From Argyresthia goedartella (taxonomy: Eukaryota > Arthropoda > Insecta > Lepidoptera > Argyresthiidae): DNA of 64,000 bases. The first letter of the stretch is position 1, and the number at the start of each line of letters is the position of its first letter. A model generated the notes under the pieces. It made no database searches and was not told the DNA's origin. It worked only from the letters and a program-made list of their open reading frames with translations. The stretch covers positions 3,038,001 to 3,102,000 of the forward strand of contig OX463813.1 in NCBI GenBank assembly GCA_949825045.1, given 5' to 3'. This document shows positions 1-9,902 of the stretch, one piece after another. The position numbers and the translations under genes were made by a program.

Positions 1-1
1 A

Positions 2-1917
2 AGGATGACGATTCCAAAACTGGAACTGTCCGGGGCTGCTCTTTTGACCAAACTTTTGAATCACACTCTAACAGTGTTGCGTGGGTCAGTGGTTTTGGAG
101 GATACGGTGTACGCTTGGACGGACAGCCAGATTGTTTTGTGCTGGCTGAAGGCTTCGGTCCATAACTTAGAGGTTTTTGTTGCGAACCGTGTCTCCCAGA
201 TTGTGTCGTCTGAGGTCCCACTGACCTGGAGACATGTACCAGGAGAATTGAACCCGTCTGATTGTGCATCCAGGGGATGTCAGGCTCCTGAACTCGTTAG
301 ACACCATTTGTGGTGGGGACCACCCTGGCTTGCCAAGAGAGAATCGGACTGGCCCCACAGCCATGTAGTAGTATCTTCGGATCATGGCCCCAGAGCGGCC
401 GTGCATGTTACCCAGAAGGCTGAGGACCCTGACGCCGGGTTTCTGCTGGACCGGTATAGCTCACTTGACAAGTTGATAAACGTGTCCACTTGGATTAGGA
501 GATTCGCTCGAAATTGTCGTACTCCTCGCGATCAGCGAACGTTGAACCCTATTCTGACTCCGGCAGAGCGAAACGAGTCGCTGTTGAATTTGGTCCGGTT
601 GGTACAGTCCTCGAAGTTTGGGGCAGAATTGGAGATTATACGAAGTGGACGTTTGAAATTGAAGGGAGCCGTCGCGCATCTCAACCCCTTTGTTGATTCG
701 ACCGGGTTACTTCGGGTAGGAGGAAGATTGCGCAATGCGGATCTGTCGTATTCGGCTCGTCACCCACTTCTGCTCCCCAAGGGGGGACAGTTAGTTGAAT
801 TGCTGGTGACTGATCATCATAATAAAAACGCGCATGCCGGCTGTAACGCGTTGTTGGCCACGCTCCAGCGGGAGTTTTGGATCTTATCTGCCCGCCGTGC
901 CATACGGAACATCGTGTTTCGGTGCATGCCTTGTTATCGACTTAAGGCTGCTACGATGCAACCTCTCATGGGGGACTTGCCCCCTGATCGTGTGAATGAG
1001 GTCAGACCGTTTTCAGGTGTTGGTACGGATGTTGCAGGACCGTTTATGGTGAAGAGTTCACGATTGCGTACCGCTAAGCAATACAAAGCGTACCTATGTG
1101 TGTTTGTTTGTTTATCCACCAAGGCGGTACATCTCGAGCTCGTTGCTGATCTCTCGACAGAGGCTTTCATTGCTTGTTTGGATAGGTTTGTTTCTCGAAG
1201 GGGACTTCCAACTTTGATCCGCTCTGATAACGGCACTAACTACATAGGTGCGGAACGATACTTACGAGAGATAGTCAACTTTTTGAATGTAAATAAAGTG
1301 GATATTGGAACGGCCCTCTCCCGTCGGGGTATACAGTGGACCTTCAGCCCACCGATTTGCCCCCACTGGGGTGGGATTTTTGAGGCCGTAGTTAAGTCAG
1401 CTAAGACGCACTTAGGGCGTATAGTAGGTCAGACCGCGCTGACTTTTGAGGAGCTCGCGAATTGTTTTGTAAGATCGAGGCCGTTCTCAATTCGCGACCG
1501 TTGTGTCCGCTCAGCTCGGATCCAAATGACCTGGAGGCTCTGACCCCAGGCCATTTCTTGATAGGACAGCCACTTAACGCGTTGCCCGAGCACCCCTTCG
1601 AGGGAGTGAAATTGTATCGGTTGTCAAGGTATCAGATGTTGCAGCAGTTTACTCAGAATTTCTGGAAGCGTTGGTCGCTCGAGTATCGGCATATCTTACA
1701 ACAGCGCCTTAAGTGGACTGACAAAACTAGCCCCCCTAGTGTTGGTGACCTCGTTCTGGTGAAGGATGCTAACCTACCGCCACTACATTGGCGCAGGGGG
1801 CGCATTGTTAACTTGTTCCCTGGCAAGGACGGGACCCCCCGGTCTGCAGAGGTTCTAGTAGGAGGCTCGGTTCTAAAACGAGCGGTAGCCACGTTGTATC
1901 GGCTGCCCGTAGATTAG
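2..1917 (+). pseudogene. BEL/Pao Pol C-terminus: RNase H end, integrase, DUF5641 (one frameshift)
   Basis: The part in the window would process and integrate retroelement DNA in the nucleus. Counting codons from the ATG at 5, the first ~110 residues match the Pao RNase H-like end (MTIPKLEL, WRHVPGELNPSD, LWWGPPWL). The integrase zinc module has His near residues 270-278 and a CMPC pair near 306-310. Catalytic residues are visible as D in GTDVAGPF (~340), D in RSDNGTNY (~407) and E in HWGGIFEAV (~459). Near base 1460 the frame changes: the upstream frame reads on to a false stop at 1543, while the conserved continuation (FCKIEAVLNSRPL, then DUF5641 ending in VATLYRLPVD) lies one frame away. 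One lost base explains this. The true stop is TAG at 1915. The ATG at 5 is internal, not a start. Confidence 0.88.
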
Positions 1918-1945
1918 GGGACAGGTGGGTGCCTGTCCGGGCGGG

Positions 1946-2475
1946 TGATTGTTCGATTCCAAATCGATATTCGATCGATGGTTTCTGAAGGGTCATTTTA
2001 ATTTGACGTTAGCTCTCAATCTGGCAGTTTTGACAACTGACAGACGAAAGCCCTCGCAATGTAAACGCGTTTTGATTAGGGTGTTGAAATTAAATCGCAG
2101 GGCATCTGGAATGTATTCGGGATTCCCTCAGGATTGTTAATATAGCTTTGTGTGCCGTTGTCTCTCGAACCAGATAAAGTTCGGATTTTCGTGCCCGATT
2201 TGTATTTACCAGTAGAAACATAACCTGTGTTGGACACTGTGCTCACCACGCTGGCCCGCCAGTCATACCTGGTTGGCTGAAGAACCTGTCTACCAAGAAG
2301 AGCCTAGGGTGCGCCCGGGCCTTGCAGAGAGACAGGAGGTTGACGGGACCGAAGCACGGACCAGGTTAGATCTACCCCACATAACTTCAGCTCGGTGAAT
2401 CGCCGACGTTCATCACTTCTTGGCACCTGATCGTCACGCTACCTCGTAGCTGATGGGCCCCTACGAGGTCATTAG
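1946..2475 (+). repeat. Presumed 3' LTR of the BEL/Pao element
   Basis: Non-coding DNA directly after the pol stop. A G-rich run (GGGCGGG) at 1939-1945 could be the polypurine tract, and the next bases begin TG as LTRs do. No clear polyadenylation signal or CA terminus with a target duplication was found, so the right edge is a guess placed at the end of a stem-loop. Confidence 0.35.
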
Positions 2476-2479
2476 GTGC
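2423..2479 (+). repeat. Imperfect stem-loop at the end of the presumed LTR
   Basis: GCACCTGAT and ACCTCGTAG on the left pair with CTACGAGGT and ATTAGGTGC on the right, with an 8-9 base bulge on the left arm. It may be a terminal structure of the LTR or the end of a separate inverted-repeat element. Confidence 0.5.
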
Positions 2480-2489
2480 TGAGAAGCCT

Positions 2490-2725
2490 GAAAAAGTACA
2501 TTTCCCACGAGTTTGAAAAGGCTTATATTTACAAACCGAGAAGTTTACGGCACGAGCCGAAGGCAAGGTTCGTAAAAATCCTTTTCGAACGAGTTAGGAA
2601 TATAATTTTTCCGCCTGAGAACCCAAAATCAAGCGGCGAAGGTGCTATTTTTAGTTCAGAAGTCGGAAAAAAATATGTGTTTTTCAAATGGTCTCGTGTA
2701 GCATATCTTATAAAAGGGCTTTTTG
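2490..2725 (+). repeat. Dispersed repeat A
   Basis: Contains CACGAGTTTG, ACGGCACGAGCCGAAGGC and a run ending near TCCGCCTGAGAACC. The same block occurs in the opposite orientation at 16868-17066 and, more diverged, at 21990-22185. An 86-codon open stretch across it looks accidental because the frame is not kept in the other copies. Type of element unknown. Confidence 0.6.
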
Positions 2726-2799
2726 CGAGGATCTAATTGTTATTTTCGTAAATCTGGAATGCTTAGTTAAAAATATTTAAGGAATAGCAAAAAAAAGTA

Positions 2800-3360
2800 C
2801 TGGTCCCCCGCCTTATTTAAGACACACAAATACAAAATTCTTTCATTACCGCATACGAATTTATAAGTACACCTTTTACCATACATTGCAGCATGAAAGT
2901 AGCCGCACCAATAACTGTTTCTATTGAGAAAACACGTTCCGTGAAAATTTCAACTCTACATAATACGGCTCATGAGATTCAGTCTGCTGACCGACAGACA
3001 GAAGAATCAGAATCAATTTTTTTATTGAATATAAATAAATAAATTATCTTATCCAACGTCAAAATTATACTTAATTATTACTACAACATTTTTTTTATAT
3101 AAAAAAGGCTACAGTTTCGGAAGGTGGGCCTCGGGGTTAAGAAGAAACGGCGAGAAACTCCCCCATACATGCCCATACCTTCTTTTTATAAAAGTAACTT
3201 CACATCAGGTACTGGTTTCGGTCTAAGGAAATTTGCCGGCGAGTGATAGACTTGATCCATCGCCCCTCGTCGAATTTCAAACAGACAAACAGACAGGCAG
3301 AGCGTAGATTTAGTGATAGGGTCCCGTTTGGCACCCATAGGGTATGAAACCTTAAAAGGA
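2800..3360. mobile_element. Rearranged repeat E, split by a LINE 3' fragment
   Basis: Bases 2800-2915 match repeat E in minus orientation (GTAGCCGCACCAATA), while 2915-3000 match its later part in plus orientation (GTGAAAATTTCAACTCT, GACAGACAG). Bases 3005-3280 are a LINE tail, and repeat E resumes at about 3283 (GACAGGCAG ... GGGTCCCGTTTGGCACCC). The LINE thus sits in the GACA-rich part of E, and E itself carries an internal inversion. Confidence 0.6.
3005..3280 (-). mobile_element. LINE 3' tail fragment (same family as 52020-52540)
   Basis: Shares long blocks with 52025-52310, including TTATTGAATATAAATAAATA, GGAAGGTGGGCCTCGGGG and GAGTGATAGACTTGATCC. In the second copy this tail is joined to a reverse-transcriptase C-terminal reading frame, so it is the 3' end of a non-LTR retrotransposon on the minus strand. 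Only the last part of the coding end and the 3' UTR are present here. Confidence 0.7.
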
Positions 3361-3425
3361 TAGACCTATAGCAACCGGACAGGATTTCAAGTTATCAGCT
3401 TAGTTTCAATAAAGTCTTCATTGTT

Positions 3426-3666
3426 TCACAGATAAAATAAACGAGATAATCACGATTCTTAGAACAATATTTTCAGTTTTTATCTTCTCTTTTTTATCTT
3501 TTTTTTTCGACGGACACTGAGAAAAATGCAAACTTCTTGTGCAAAGCGCAAAAGCATATTTATCGTTTGCATAAAAAATAAGTTTCGCAAAATCGCGCTC
3601 CGTTCTACGGAACACAAAAAATCCATTAAAAAGTTTTTAATGGACAACTTTAGTTTTTATCTGTGA
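3426..3666. repeat. Possible small MITE with short inverted ends
   Basis: CACAGATAAAA at the left and TTTTATCTGTG at the right are exact inverted copies about 240 bases apart. Inside lies a perfect palindrome, CCATTAAAAA-G-TTTTTAATGG. No target duplication was identified and no second copy was seen in the window. The 65-codon minus-strand frame inside it is not recognised. Confidence 0.35.
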
Positions 3667-3799
3667 CCGTCTTTTTGGAGTTAAATGTTCTCACAGATAA
3701 GGAAGCGGAAACCAGAGATTTTTATCTTTCAATTGTCTGGGAAGTTAGTCAAAAGCTGCCAACATTTCCCATTTGGAATAGCACAGGCCTTTTAGGCGT

Positions 3800-4210
3800 A
3801 CATCACTATTTCACATACAGTCCTCCCACAGCGGTCCAATGTAGAGAAGAGGCATATAAATGACATTTACTAAGTAGAGTATATGTAAATATCCTGTCTC
3901 CTTCAATTAATGTACAGAATAAAGATGTTAACTCGTTTCATAATAACTTTAAAAAGAAAATAAAATTCTCATTCGCAGGGTTCCTTACCCGAAGGGTGCC
4001 AAACGGGACCCTACTATAGATATGAATTTTGTTTCTTAAGTTTAGTTATGACGAAGCGTTTGGCTGATTTATGTCATTTTATTTTAGTCATAGGTACTAG
4101 AACTTAGACTGTCTCCTTCAATGTATGTACAGAATAAAGATGTTTACTCGTTTTGTAAATATTTATAGTAATAAAGACATTTTGACTTTCACTTTGACTT
4201 TGACATTAAC
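3800..4210 (+). mobile_element. LINE H 3' fragments with a repeat E end between them
   Basis: CTCCCACAGCGGTCCAATGT and the following AGTATATGTAAATATC match the LINE H 3' UTR. A short block (CTCCTTCAAT ... GTACAGAATAAAGATGTT) appears twice, at about 3898 and 4111, which suggests a local duplication. The end of a minus-oriented repeat E lies at 3975-4020. The right piece ends in a TTTGACTTT run, the usual 3' tail of LINE H. Confidence 0.6.
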
Positions 4211-4646
4211 ACACACATAAAACGTCGGTTAGGGAATCTTATCGAAAATGGCGCGACGCTATGAGGGCCTGAAGGAAAAAATTGTGAAAATTCTAAGAAG
4301 GAATTCCAAAAAAATGTGAGAATGGAAAATGCCGGGTAAGTTACCTGCATGTGCGTTTACTTAGATATGCAAGAGATGAAATGAATTTAACTAATGTATT
4401 TGATTTTCTCCATAAATCCTCGGGGAATACCCTAAAATAACAAAAATGAACAAACGCCCACAAATCACCACAATATGATTGACACAATCCAGAGCCGAAC
4501 AATTCCGGGGCTCCCTCTATCGGCGATAACTCATAACGCCTGCCGATATTACCCTCAAGTAGGCTAGCGGAGAAAATGGTCCGAAAAGTTATGGTATGGT
4601 TGTTAAGAAAGAGGGGTGTAGGTTGACATAAATAAACACAAACATT
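4211..4646. other. Unassigned DNA, no gene seen
   Basis: AT-rich sequence. A 106-codon minus-strand open frame (4341-4661) runs through the border of the neighbouring MITE and resembles nothing I know, so I treat it as chance. No repeat seen elsewhere in the window. Confidence 0.5.
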
Positions 4647-4650
4647 TATA

Positions 4651-4912
4651 CAGGGTGACATTTAATAAGCTGACCATATTTTGGGGTTATTATAGTACTC
4701 ATCATTATGAACAACTTCCCCCAAGAAACATATGGTTGCAAATGGAAAAAAATATTTTCCCTCAGTACACTGTCCCGATCAGCTGATTACATGTTACAAT
4801 GGGGAACCCATTTTTTTTTCGTTTGTGACCATATATTTCTAGGGGAACGTTGTTGATAATGACGGATACTATCATTCCCTAAAATATTGTCAGCTAATTA
4901 AATGTCACCCTG
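4651..4912. mobile_element. 262-bp MITE with 24-bp inverted ends, TA/TATA target
   Basis: The ends CAGGGTGACATTTAAT and ATTAAATGTCACCCTG are inverted copies that continue to GCTGAC with one mismatch. TATA occurs on both sides (4647-4650 and 4913-4916). A Tc1/mariner-like or similar TA-targeting family is likely. There is no coding capacity, so it would depend on a transposase in trans. Confidence 0.75.
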
Positions 4913-4928
4913 TATAGAGGCGCATAAA

Positions 4929-5171
4929 TAATAATAATAATACCATGGACACTATTTACACACATTGATCTAGCCCCAAACTAGGATTCCCTGTATCTTG
5001 GGTACTAGACAACGATACACATACTTATATAGATAAATATTATACTTAGATAGATAAACAACCATGACTAGGGTACAAACCTCCGTTCTCATCAACAAAT
5101 ATTTGCCCCCATCGGGACTCGAATCCGGGACCCTTGGCTTCGTAGGCAGGGACACTGCCGACTCGGCCATT
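4929..5171 (-). mobile_element. SINE C, near full length
   Basis: A tRNA-headed SINE. On the minus strand it has a GGCCGAGTCGGCA A-box-like head, a degenerate box B (here CGGATTCGAGTCCCG), a body with CCTAGTCATGGTTGTTTATC, the tail CTAGTACCCAAGATACAGGG, and a TATT-type 3' run. Target edges are not clear because the head joins a SINE B fragment. Confidence 0.8.
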
Positions 5172-5235
5172 GCTTCTGGCCCCACACTTTGTTGTGGCAA
5201 CCAGAAATAGCGATGTCACATAAAAACATCTAATA
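5170..5235 (-). mobile_element. SINE B fragment fused to the head of SINE C
   Basis: GCTTCTGGCCCCACAC and AACCAGAAATAGCGATGTCAC are SINE B body sequences. They start exactly where SINE C's CGGCCATT ends, with no intervening DNA. Confidence 0.6.
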
Positions 5236-5399
5236 ACTCGGGATTACTTTCTTCCTAGTTTGAAGTGAAAATTGTACAATAAATTTAAAAGCGGATAAAA
5301 TTACAGTTTCTGAGGAAGCTGAGGAAAATTACAGTTTCGAGCATTGTGGGAAAGGTATATTCATGACGTTTCTTTGCCACAAGACGGATTCTTTTATAG

Positions 5400-5640
5400 C
5401 TGGGACTGTATGGGGTTAATAATTTTGTAATTATTTATTTCTGCATATTAATAATGATAATGATCTTATAATATTTCTATTTTATAACAAGCAATTTTTA
5501 AAAGAGATCTAAAAATCAATCTGTGGATGTTTCTAGGCCCTTCTTCTCCCACAGTAGTCCAATGTAGAGAAGTGGCAAAAAATGACCATTGCTAAGTATA
5601 TGTAAATATCTACAGTAATAAAGATATTTGGATTTTGGAA
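5400..5640 (+). mobile_element. LINE H 3' UTR fragment
   Basis: Matches the 3' end found at 30060-30490 and 41645-41895: TTAAAAGAGATCTAAAAATC, CTTCTTCTCCCACAGTAGTC, AAGTATATGTAAATATCTAC. It is 5' truncated and lacks coding sequence. The tail here is TTGGATTTTGGAATTTG rather than the CTTTGA repeat of most copies. Confidence 0.75.
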
Positions 5641-6045
5641 TTTGTGAGGAAACAATTATACTGGCCAATAAAATTTACGGCTTAACTTCTTTGTCTTTTC
5701 TATTGTTTATATAACTCAATCATTTCGTAACCCTATGCCTGAAGACAAACCCTTTCTTCTTAAGTCATGCATATTCCAGGAAAGTAGGCCTGGATTTACA
5801 TGTGGCCACATTTCACAACGGATCCCGATGTTGGTCTGATTTATGCTGTCCGCGTACCGATGGATTTTGCTTGGGGGAATAGGGACTGCTCCTATTTGAT
5901 CCAATCCATAATATGACTTGGAGCAGCATGAAAATCAAGATGGCGCTAATCTTGAGAAAACTTTTGCATTTCATTGATATTTTATATTGAACCTTATCTT
6001 TGACCCAATTATTAATGCTTGTTTCGCCTTATACCTTTCGGGCCT
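5641..6045. other. Unassigned DNA, no gene seen
   Basis: A 62-codon minus-strand open frame at 5716-5904 is not recognised and has no supporting signals. The rest is AT-rich, with no match elsewhere in the window. Confidence 0.4.
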
Positions 6046-6760
6046 TAGGGTGACTTGCACAAGACTTTTGGCACCGCTAAACACAGGTTAACAGCGTTAG
6101 TGCAACACGGTCAAGTTACGAAGTCAAGCACGGCAAGGTTGTTGCCTGTCAGCGAGTGTCCCTCTTAACTTGGCCGTGTTGTACGACTTGGCGAACGGCG
6201 AATGCAAGAGTAGGTAAAATATTTATTGTCGCGTTTATTAAATCTGTAATGTTGCAATTGAAAATAAAGAATTCGTGGTGTGCTGTGGCAAAACAATGCG
6301 GAAGTTGTGTTATTTATCTATTTCTAAAATACACAGACCCTCAATATAATTTCAGATACTAGGATTAAAAATATTTTCACTTCCTATTTTTGGCACAAAA
6401 ACCATATCAATATTATTTATAGCATTTCACAAGGCTAGTATTTAATCGCACATCGAAAATACTGATTTTCACAGCAAAAAAAAATAAAAGCAAAAATACC
6501 TTTTATGTTTTAAGTATTTTTGTTGTTCTTACATGTTCAACCTAATACGAAGGATAAAGAGGGCTTCGCTTCGCTCACCCCCTTTACCCTTCACCTAAGC
6601 TACCGCAGTATTTTGCAGTGATATTTGCTGTGAAAATCAGTACATTTGCTGTGCAAATCAGTATTATTGATGTGCAGTTTAATATTTCCCGTTTCCGATA
6701 CCCATTTTCTTAATTTAACGATATTGAGCGGCTGTTAAAAGTCTGGTGTAAGTAGCCCTA
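6046..6760. mobile_element. Inverted-repeat element hosting a nested MITE
   Basis: TAGGGTGACTTGCACAAGAC at the left and the reverse complement of GTCTGGTGTAAGTAGCCCTA at the right align over about 35 bases with several mismatches, and AGACTTTT is shared. TA flanks or starts both ends. A second element (6441-6686) is inserted inside. No coding capacity was recognised; a 68-codon plus-strand frame at 6156-6362 is probably chance. Confidence 0.6.
6441..6686 (+). mobile_element. Repeat F MITE (complete)
   Basis: The ends TCGCACATCGAAAATACTGA and TGTGCAGTTTAATA are inverted relatives, with ACTGATTTTCACAGCAAA facing TTTGCTGTGAAAATCAGT. The core holds CATGTTCAACCTAATACGAA, GGCTTCGCTTCGCTCACCCC and ACCTAAGCTACCGCAGTATT. 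Core relatives lie at 11190, 25930, 26930, 28900, 46540 and 56180. Confidence 0.75.
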
Positions 6761-7109
6761 TGACCTCAAAGGTAAAAGGGGAAGCAAGATATTTTTTTTC
6801 TTCAAAAACGTAACTATTCTTCTTTCCCTGTCTTATCGAAGGCTGTGCAAGTGATGTCCAGTGTCTGTGAAGATGAAACTATTAAAAAAAAAAGCAGAAC
6901 TAACCACAACCACGACCAAAGCGAAACTGCCCGAATGGAGAGAAGTAACAAATACATTTTTGGGTTTTTTTTCCCGCCATGACATCTTTGCGATGAGTTC
7001 TATCAAAGTTGGGCTGTTGATTTATGAGACGTATGCTCCTTGGGTGCCGACTACTTGACCCGCTGATGTTTACCAATTTGGAATAAAATCATAGTAATAA
7101 TACCTTTAT
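6761..7109. other. Unassigned DNA, no gene seen
   Basis: AT-rich sequence. A 65-codon plus-strand open frame at 6861-7058 is lysine and threonine rich at its start and not recognised. No repeat relation seen. Confidence 0.4.
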
Positions 7110-7277
7110 ATATAGATTGCCGGCGCGCCACCGTGCGGTGCGTGCCACCCGCCAGCAGATGATGCCTGTGCGCGCGTAGGAAAGTTTGACCGAATGCCAC
7201 TTCCGTCACCAATCCCAACATTTTTCAATTAAACCATGATTAACCATCTTGTGGATCCAACAATTTATCACGTAATA
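7110..7277 (-). mobile_element. Copy of the segment that follows SINE C at 32.7 kb
   Basis: On the minus strand it reads TATTACGTGATAAATTGTTG, AATCATGGTTTAATTGAAAA, then the GC-rich stretch GGTGGCGCGCCGGC. The same order is found at 32696-32865. Both copies begin straight after a SINE C tail, so SINE C and this segment moved or duplicated as one unit. Confidence 0.7.
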
Positions 7278-7450
7278 TAATAATAATAATACCTTGGACA
7301 CTATTTACACATTGATCTAGCCCTAAACTAGGATTCCCTGTATTTTGGGTACTAGACAACGATACACATACTTATATAGATAAATCTTATTCTTAGATAG
7401 ATAAACAACCATGACTAGGGTACAAACGTCCGTTCTCATCAAACAAATAT
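7278..7450 (-). mobile_element. SINE C, head truncated
   Basis: Retains the body and tail (CTAGTACCCAAAATACAGGG, TAGTGTCCAAGG) but stops before the tRNA-like head, at AACAAATATT. The tail joins the segment at 7110-7277. Confidence 0.8.
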
Positions 7451-7639
7451 TTTTATGTTATACCCAAAGTTTGCACTTCGTCACTCTCTTTAATCACCAA
7501 GTTTCGGGAGCTTGAATAAATATATATTATGAAGTATTTGAATTCATCTCACCCTACTTTTATTACGCGTGTTTAAATAATCAAAAACGACAATTTGTCA
7601 AAAAAAATAGAAATCATGGTGCTATTCCTTCAATACATA

Positions 7640-7770
7640 TTCTTTATTGCATTTTATGGGCAAAGGCGAGCTTATCTCTAAAGAGAGATTTATACCAGCA
7701 AACCTAGGCAGGACAGGAAAAGTTGTGCAACAGGAGAGTCCTAGTGCGCAATAAAACTGAACACATCTAA
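7640..7770 (-). mobile_element. LINE 3' UTR fragment (family of 14.7-16.3 kb)
   Basis: GGCGAGCTTATCTCTA, GAGAGATTT and CAGCAAACCTAG match the 3' UTR of the LINE at 14725-16330 and its plus-strand relative at 48520-49125. No coding part is present. Confidence 0.55.
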
Positions 7771-7995
7771 TTTTGTACGAACCAAAACATAATAAAGTAA
7801 TAAATGATGTATTTACTAAAAAAAATACATATACTACTTATATATATATAAAGGTACCTTCAACTTACAGTTACTCCGGTATCTATTGGCATATGATGCT
7901 AACACTTAAAACTAAGCATTATACTAAGCAACCAAATTTAAACTTTAAAACTACGTAGGACGGTTTGATAAGGAAAAAATATATAATAATAATTA

Positions 7996-8283
7996 ATGTA
8001 ACCCATTAATGTCTTCACCGAGAGGCACAGGCCTTTACCCGATACGAATAAGATTAAGCCATACTCCACCACGCTGGCTCAGTGCGGGTTGTTGTAGGGG
8101 TTTTACGACCACTAGCATGTAGCGATAGTAGCCGGGACCTACAGCTTAACGTGTCATCCGAAACACTGAACGTCCGATAATGTACGTAAGATAGATTAAT
8201 TATCTCATTGCTACATGGTCAGGATTCGAACCTGCATCTCCAGTGTGAGAAGCAAGCGTGAAAACCATTAGACCACGGAGCAA
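7996..8283 (-). mobile_element. SINE D, near full length
   Basis: tRNA-headed SINE. On the minus strand it starts CTCCGTGGTCTAATGG (A-box-like), has GGTTCGAATCCTGACCATGT (box B), then a body with GTGTTTCGGATGACACGTTA and CACTGAGCCAGCGTGGTGGA, ending at TTAATGGG. Copies: 12010, 13509, 30778 (plus), 52621 and 60649 (minus). Confidence 0.8.
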
Positions 8284-8621
8284 GGAAAAAAAATACTTAA
8301 AATTATTTCTGAATTATTTCCGTGGCTTTTCCGTTTTCCCACCGTTTTCCATACACGCTAGTGATGGAATACTGTAGTCGATAAACAGATAGTAACTTAT
8401 TTTTTTTACCATAAACATACCTAGATCCTTAATGGTATTTCTTTTTTGTTAGCGTGTATGTTTTACTTTGATAGTCGTCAAGTAAAAATAACTTTTGCAC
8501 AAACGTTTTAGTATTTTTTTCTCTTGAAGAGACCAGAATACACAATTAATGCAACCATTTAAATGGTTCTTTAAAACTAGTCACTAAATTAAATACTTAA
8601 CGAAATAATACTTCAATGATT
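8284..8621. other. Unassigned DNA, no gene seen
   Basis: AT-rich, with poly-T runs and no recognisable element or reading frame. Confidence 0.4.
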
Positions 8622-8873
8622 GACGACCCGAATGGCCGAGTCGGCAGTGACCCTGCCTACGAAGCCAAGGGTCCCGGGTTCGATTCCCGGTGGGGGCAAA
8701 TATTTGTTTGATGAGAACGGATGTTTGTACCCTAGTCATGGTTGTTTATCTATCTATGTATAATATTTATCTATATAAGTAAGTGTATCGTTGTCTAGTA
8801 CCCAAGATACAGGGATTCCTAGTTTGGGGCCTGATCAATGTGTGTCAATAGTGTCCAAGGTATTATTATTATA
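8622..8873 (+). mobile_element. SINE C, full length
   Basis: Complete head GACGACCCGAATGGCCGAGT, box B GGTTCGATTCCCGG, body and tail, followed by a TATTATTATT run. This is one of the best preserved copies and a good reference for the family. Confidence 0.85.
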
Positions 8874-9120
8874 ATGCTATTTGGTATTATTGTACTCCTG
8901 GGCAGCCCAGGAATCTTTGTTTCATTGCTTATATTTCCATTTTTACCATCTTCCTCTGCATCCATCCATCTTGCAGCTCTGAACTGTTTGTTTTTTTCGT
9001 TTGTAATATCTGGCCATCTAGAACGAGACATAAATAAGAAATATAATTTTTAATTAAATTTGTTCTAGGCATTTAGAATTAATTAAAGTGCGGTTGAAAA
9101 GCTAAAAGGAGAAGGGTTTA
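8874..9120. other. Unassigned DNA, no gene seen
   Basis: Two opposing open frames of about 70 codons overlap the SINE end. Neither is recognised. On the minus strand the end GKNGNISNET is low-complexity-like. Confidence 0.35.
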
Positions 9121-9149
9121 TTTGTTTCACAAACTAACAAAAAATACGA

Positions 9150-9405
9150 ATATGTCATCCTGACATGGTTTACTGGAAGAGATCTCTTCTCGTCCCGGGT
9201 TCGAGTCCCGGGTTCGAGTCCCGGGTGAGCAAACATTTGTTTGACGGAAACGGATGTTTGTACCCTAGTCATGGTTGTTTATCTATCTAAATATAATACT
9301 TGTCTACATAAGTATGTGTATCGTTGTCTAGTACCCAAGATACAGGGAATCCTAGTTTGGGGCTAGATCAATGTGTGTAAATAGTGTCCAAGGTATTAAT
9401 AATAA
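9150..9405 (+). mobile_element. SINE C with an altered head
   Basis: The body and tail are normal, but the head is replaced. A LINE 3'-UTR-like piece (TTTACTGGAAGAGATCTCTTC) runs into three copies of CCCGGGTTCGAGT, the box B motif, at about 9194-9226. Confidence 0.7.
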
Positions 9406-9902
9406 CCGAGGTATTGTTATTTTAGGGGAGACCCCATTTCTTTATTCCACCAAGGCTACTTATCTGCTTAACCGATTTAGATGCAATATTAGAATCTTTT
9501 ACCGCCACTATGTGAAACTACCTATAGATAAGCGCATCATGTACAAAATGTTCAGATGCTTGGGGTTGTTTGTTTCGTGACTACTACACAGAATGTTATG
9601 GGCAGGTGTGTGGCTGACGACTTCTGTGGTGTTGCGGTTCGAAGCGAGACCTGTCATCTAGCATCTAGCATTTCCTTAGAAAAACGAAGGGGCTACTATG
9701 TCGGCATATTTTAGTGTAATATCCTGACGTCACCGGTTGTATGTGGCTTTTACGTCAGATTGAATAACACGGCGAAAACGAAGCGTAGGATAAAACTAAT
9801 TAGCGAAATGAAACTCCAGCTTTTAATTTCATAGCTCACCTTGATGTATCTCCGAAAAATCCCCTAAAATCACTTGAACATTAAGTAAATTTGAGGAACA
9901 TT
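9406..9902. other. Unassigned DNA, no gene seen
   Basis: A SINE C tail runs into sequence found nowhere else in the window. A short direct repeat CATCTAGCAT occurs twice near 9655-9670. Confidence 0.4.

Larger units (their letters stand above)
1..2475 (+). mobile_element. BEL/Pao LTR retrotransposon, 3' part (cut by window edge)
   Basis: The window opens inside the pol gene of a BEL/Pao element and runs through integrase into a non-coding tail that should be the 3' LTR. The family is recognised from the Pao-type order: end of the RT/RNase H-like region, an HHCC zinc-binding module, a DDE integrase core, and a C-terminal DUF5641-type domain. Gag, protease and most of reverse transcriptase lie to the left of the window. 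One frameshift breaks pol, so this copy is probably inactive. The right border is not certain because the 5' LTR is not available for comparison. Confidence 0.85.

Noticed and set aside
4341..4661. 106-codon minus-strand frame
   Set aside because: Overlaps the left end of a MITE, including its inverted repeat; no recognisable protein.
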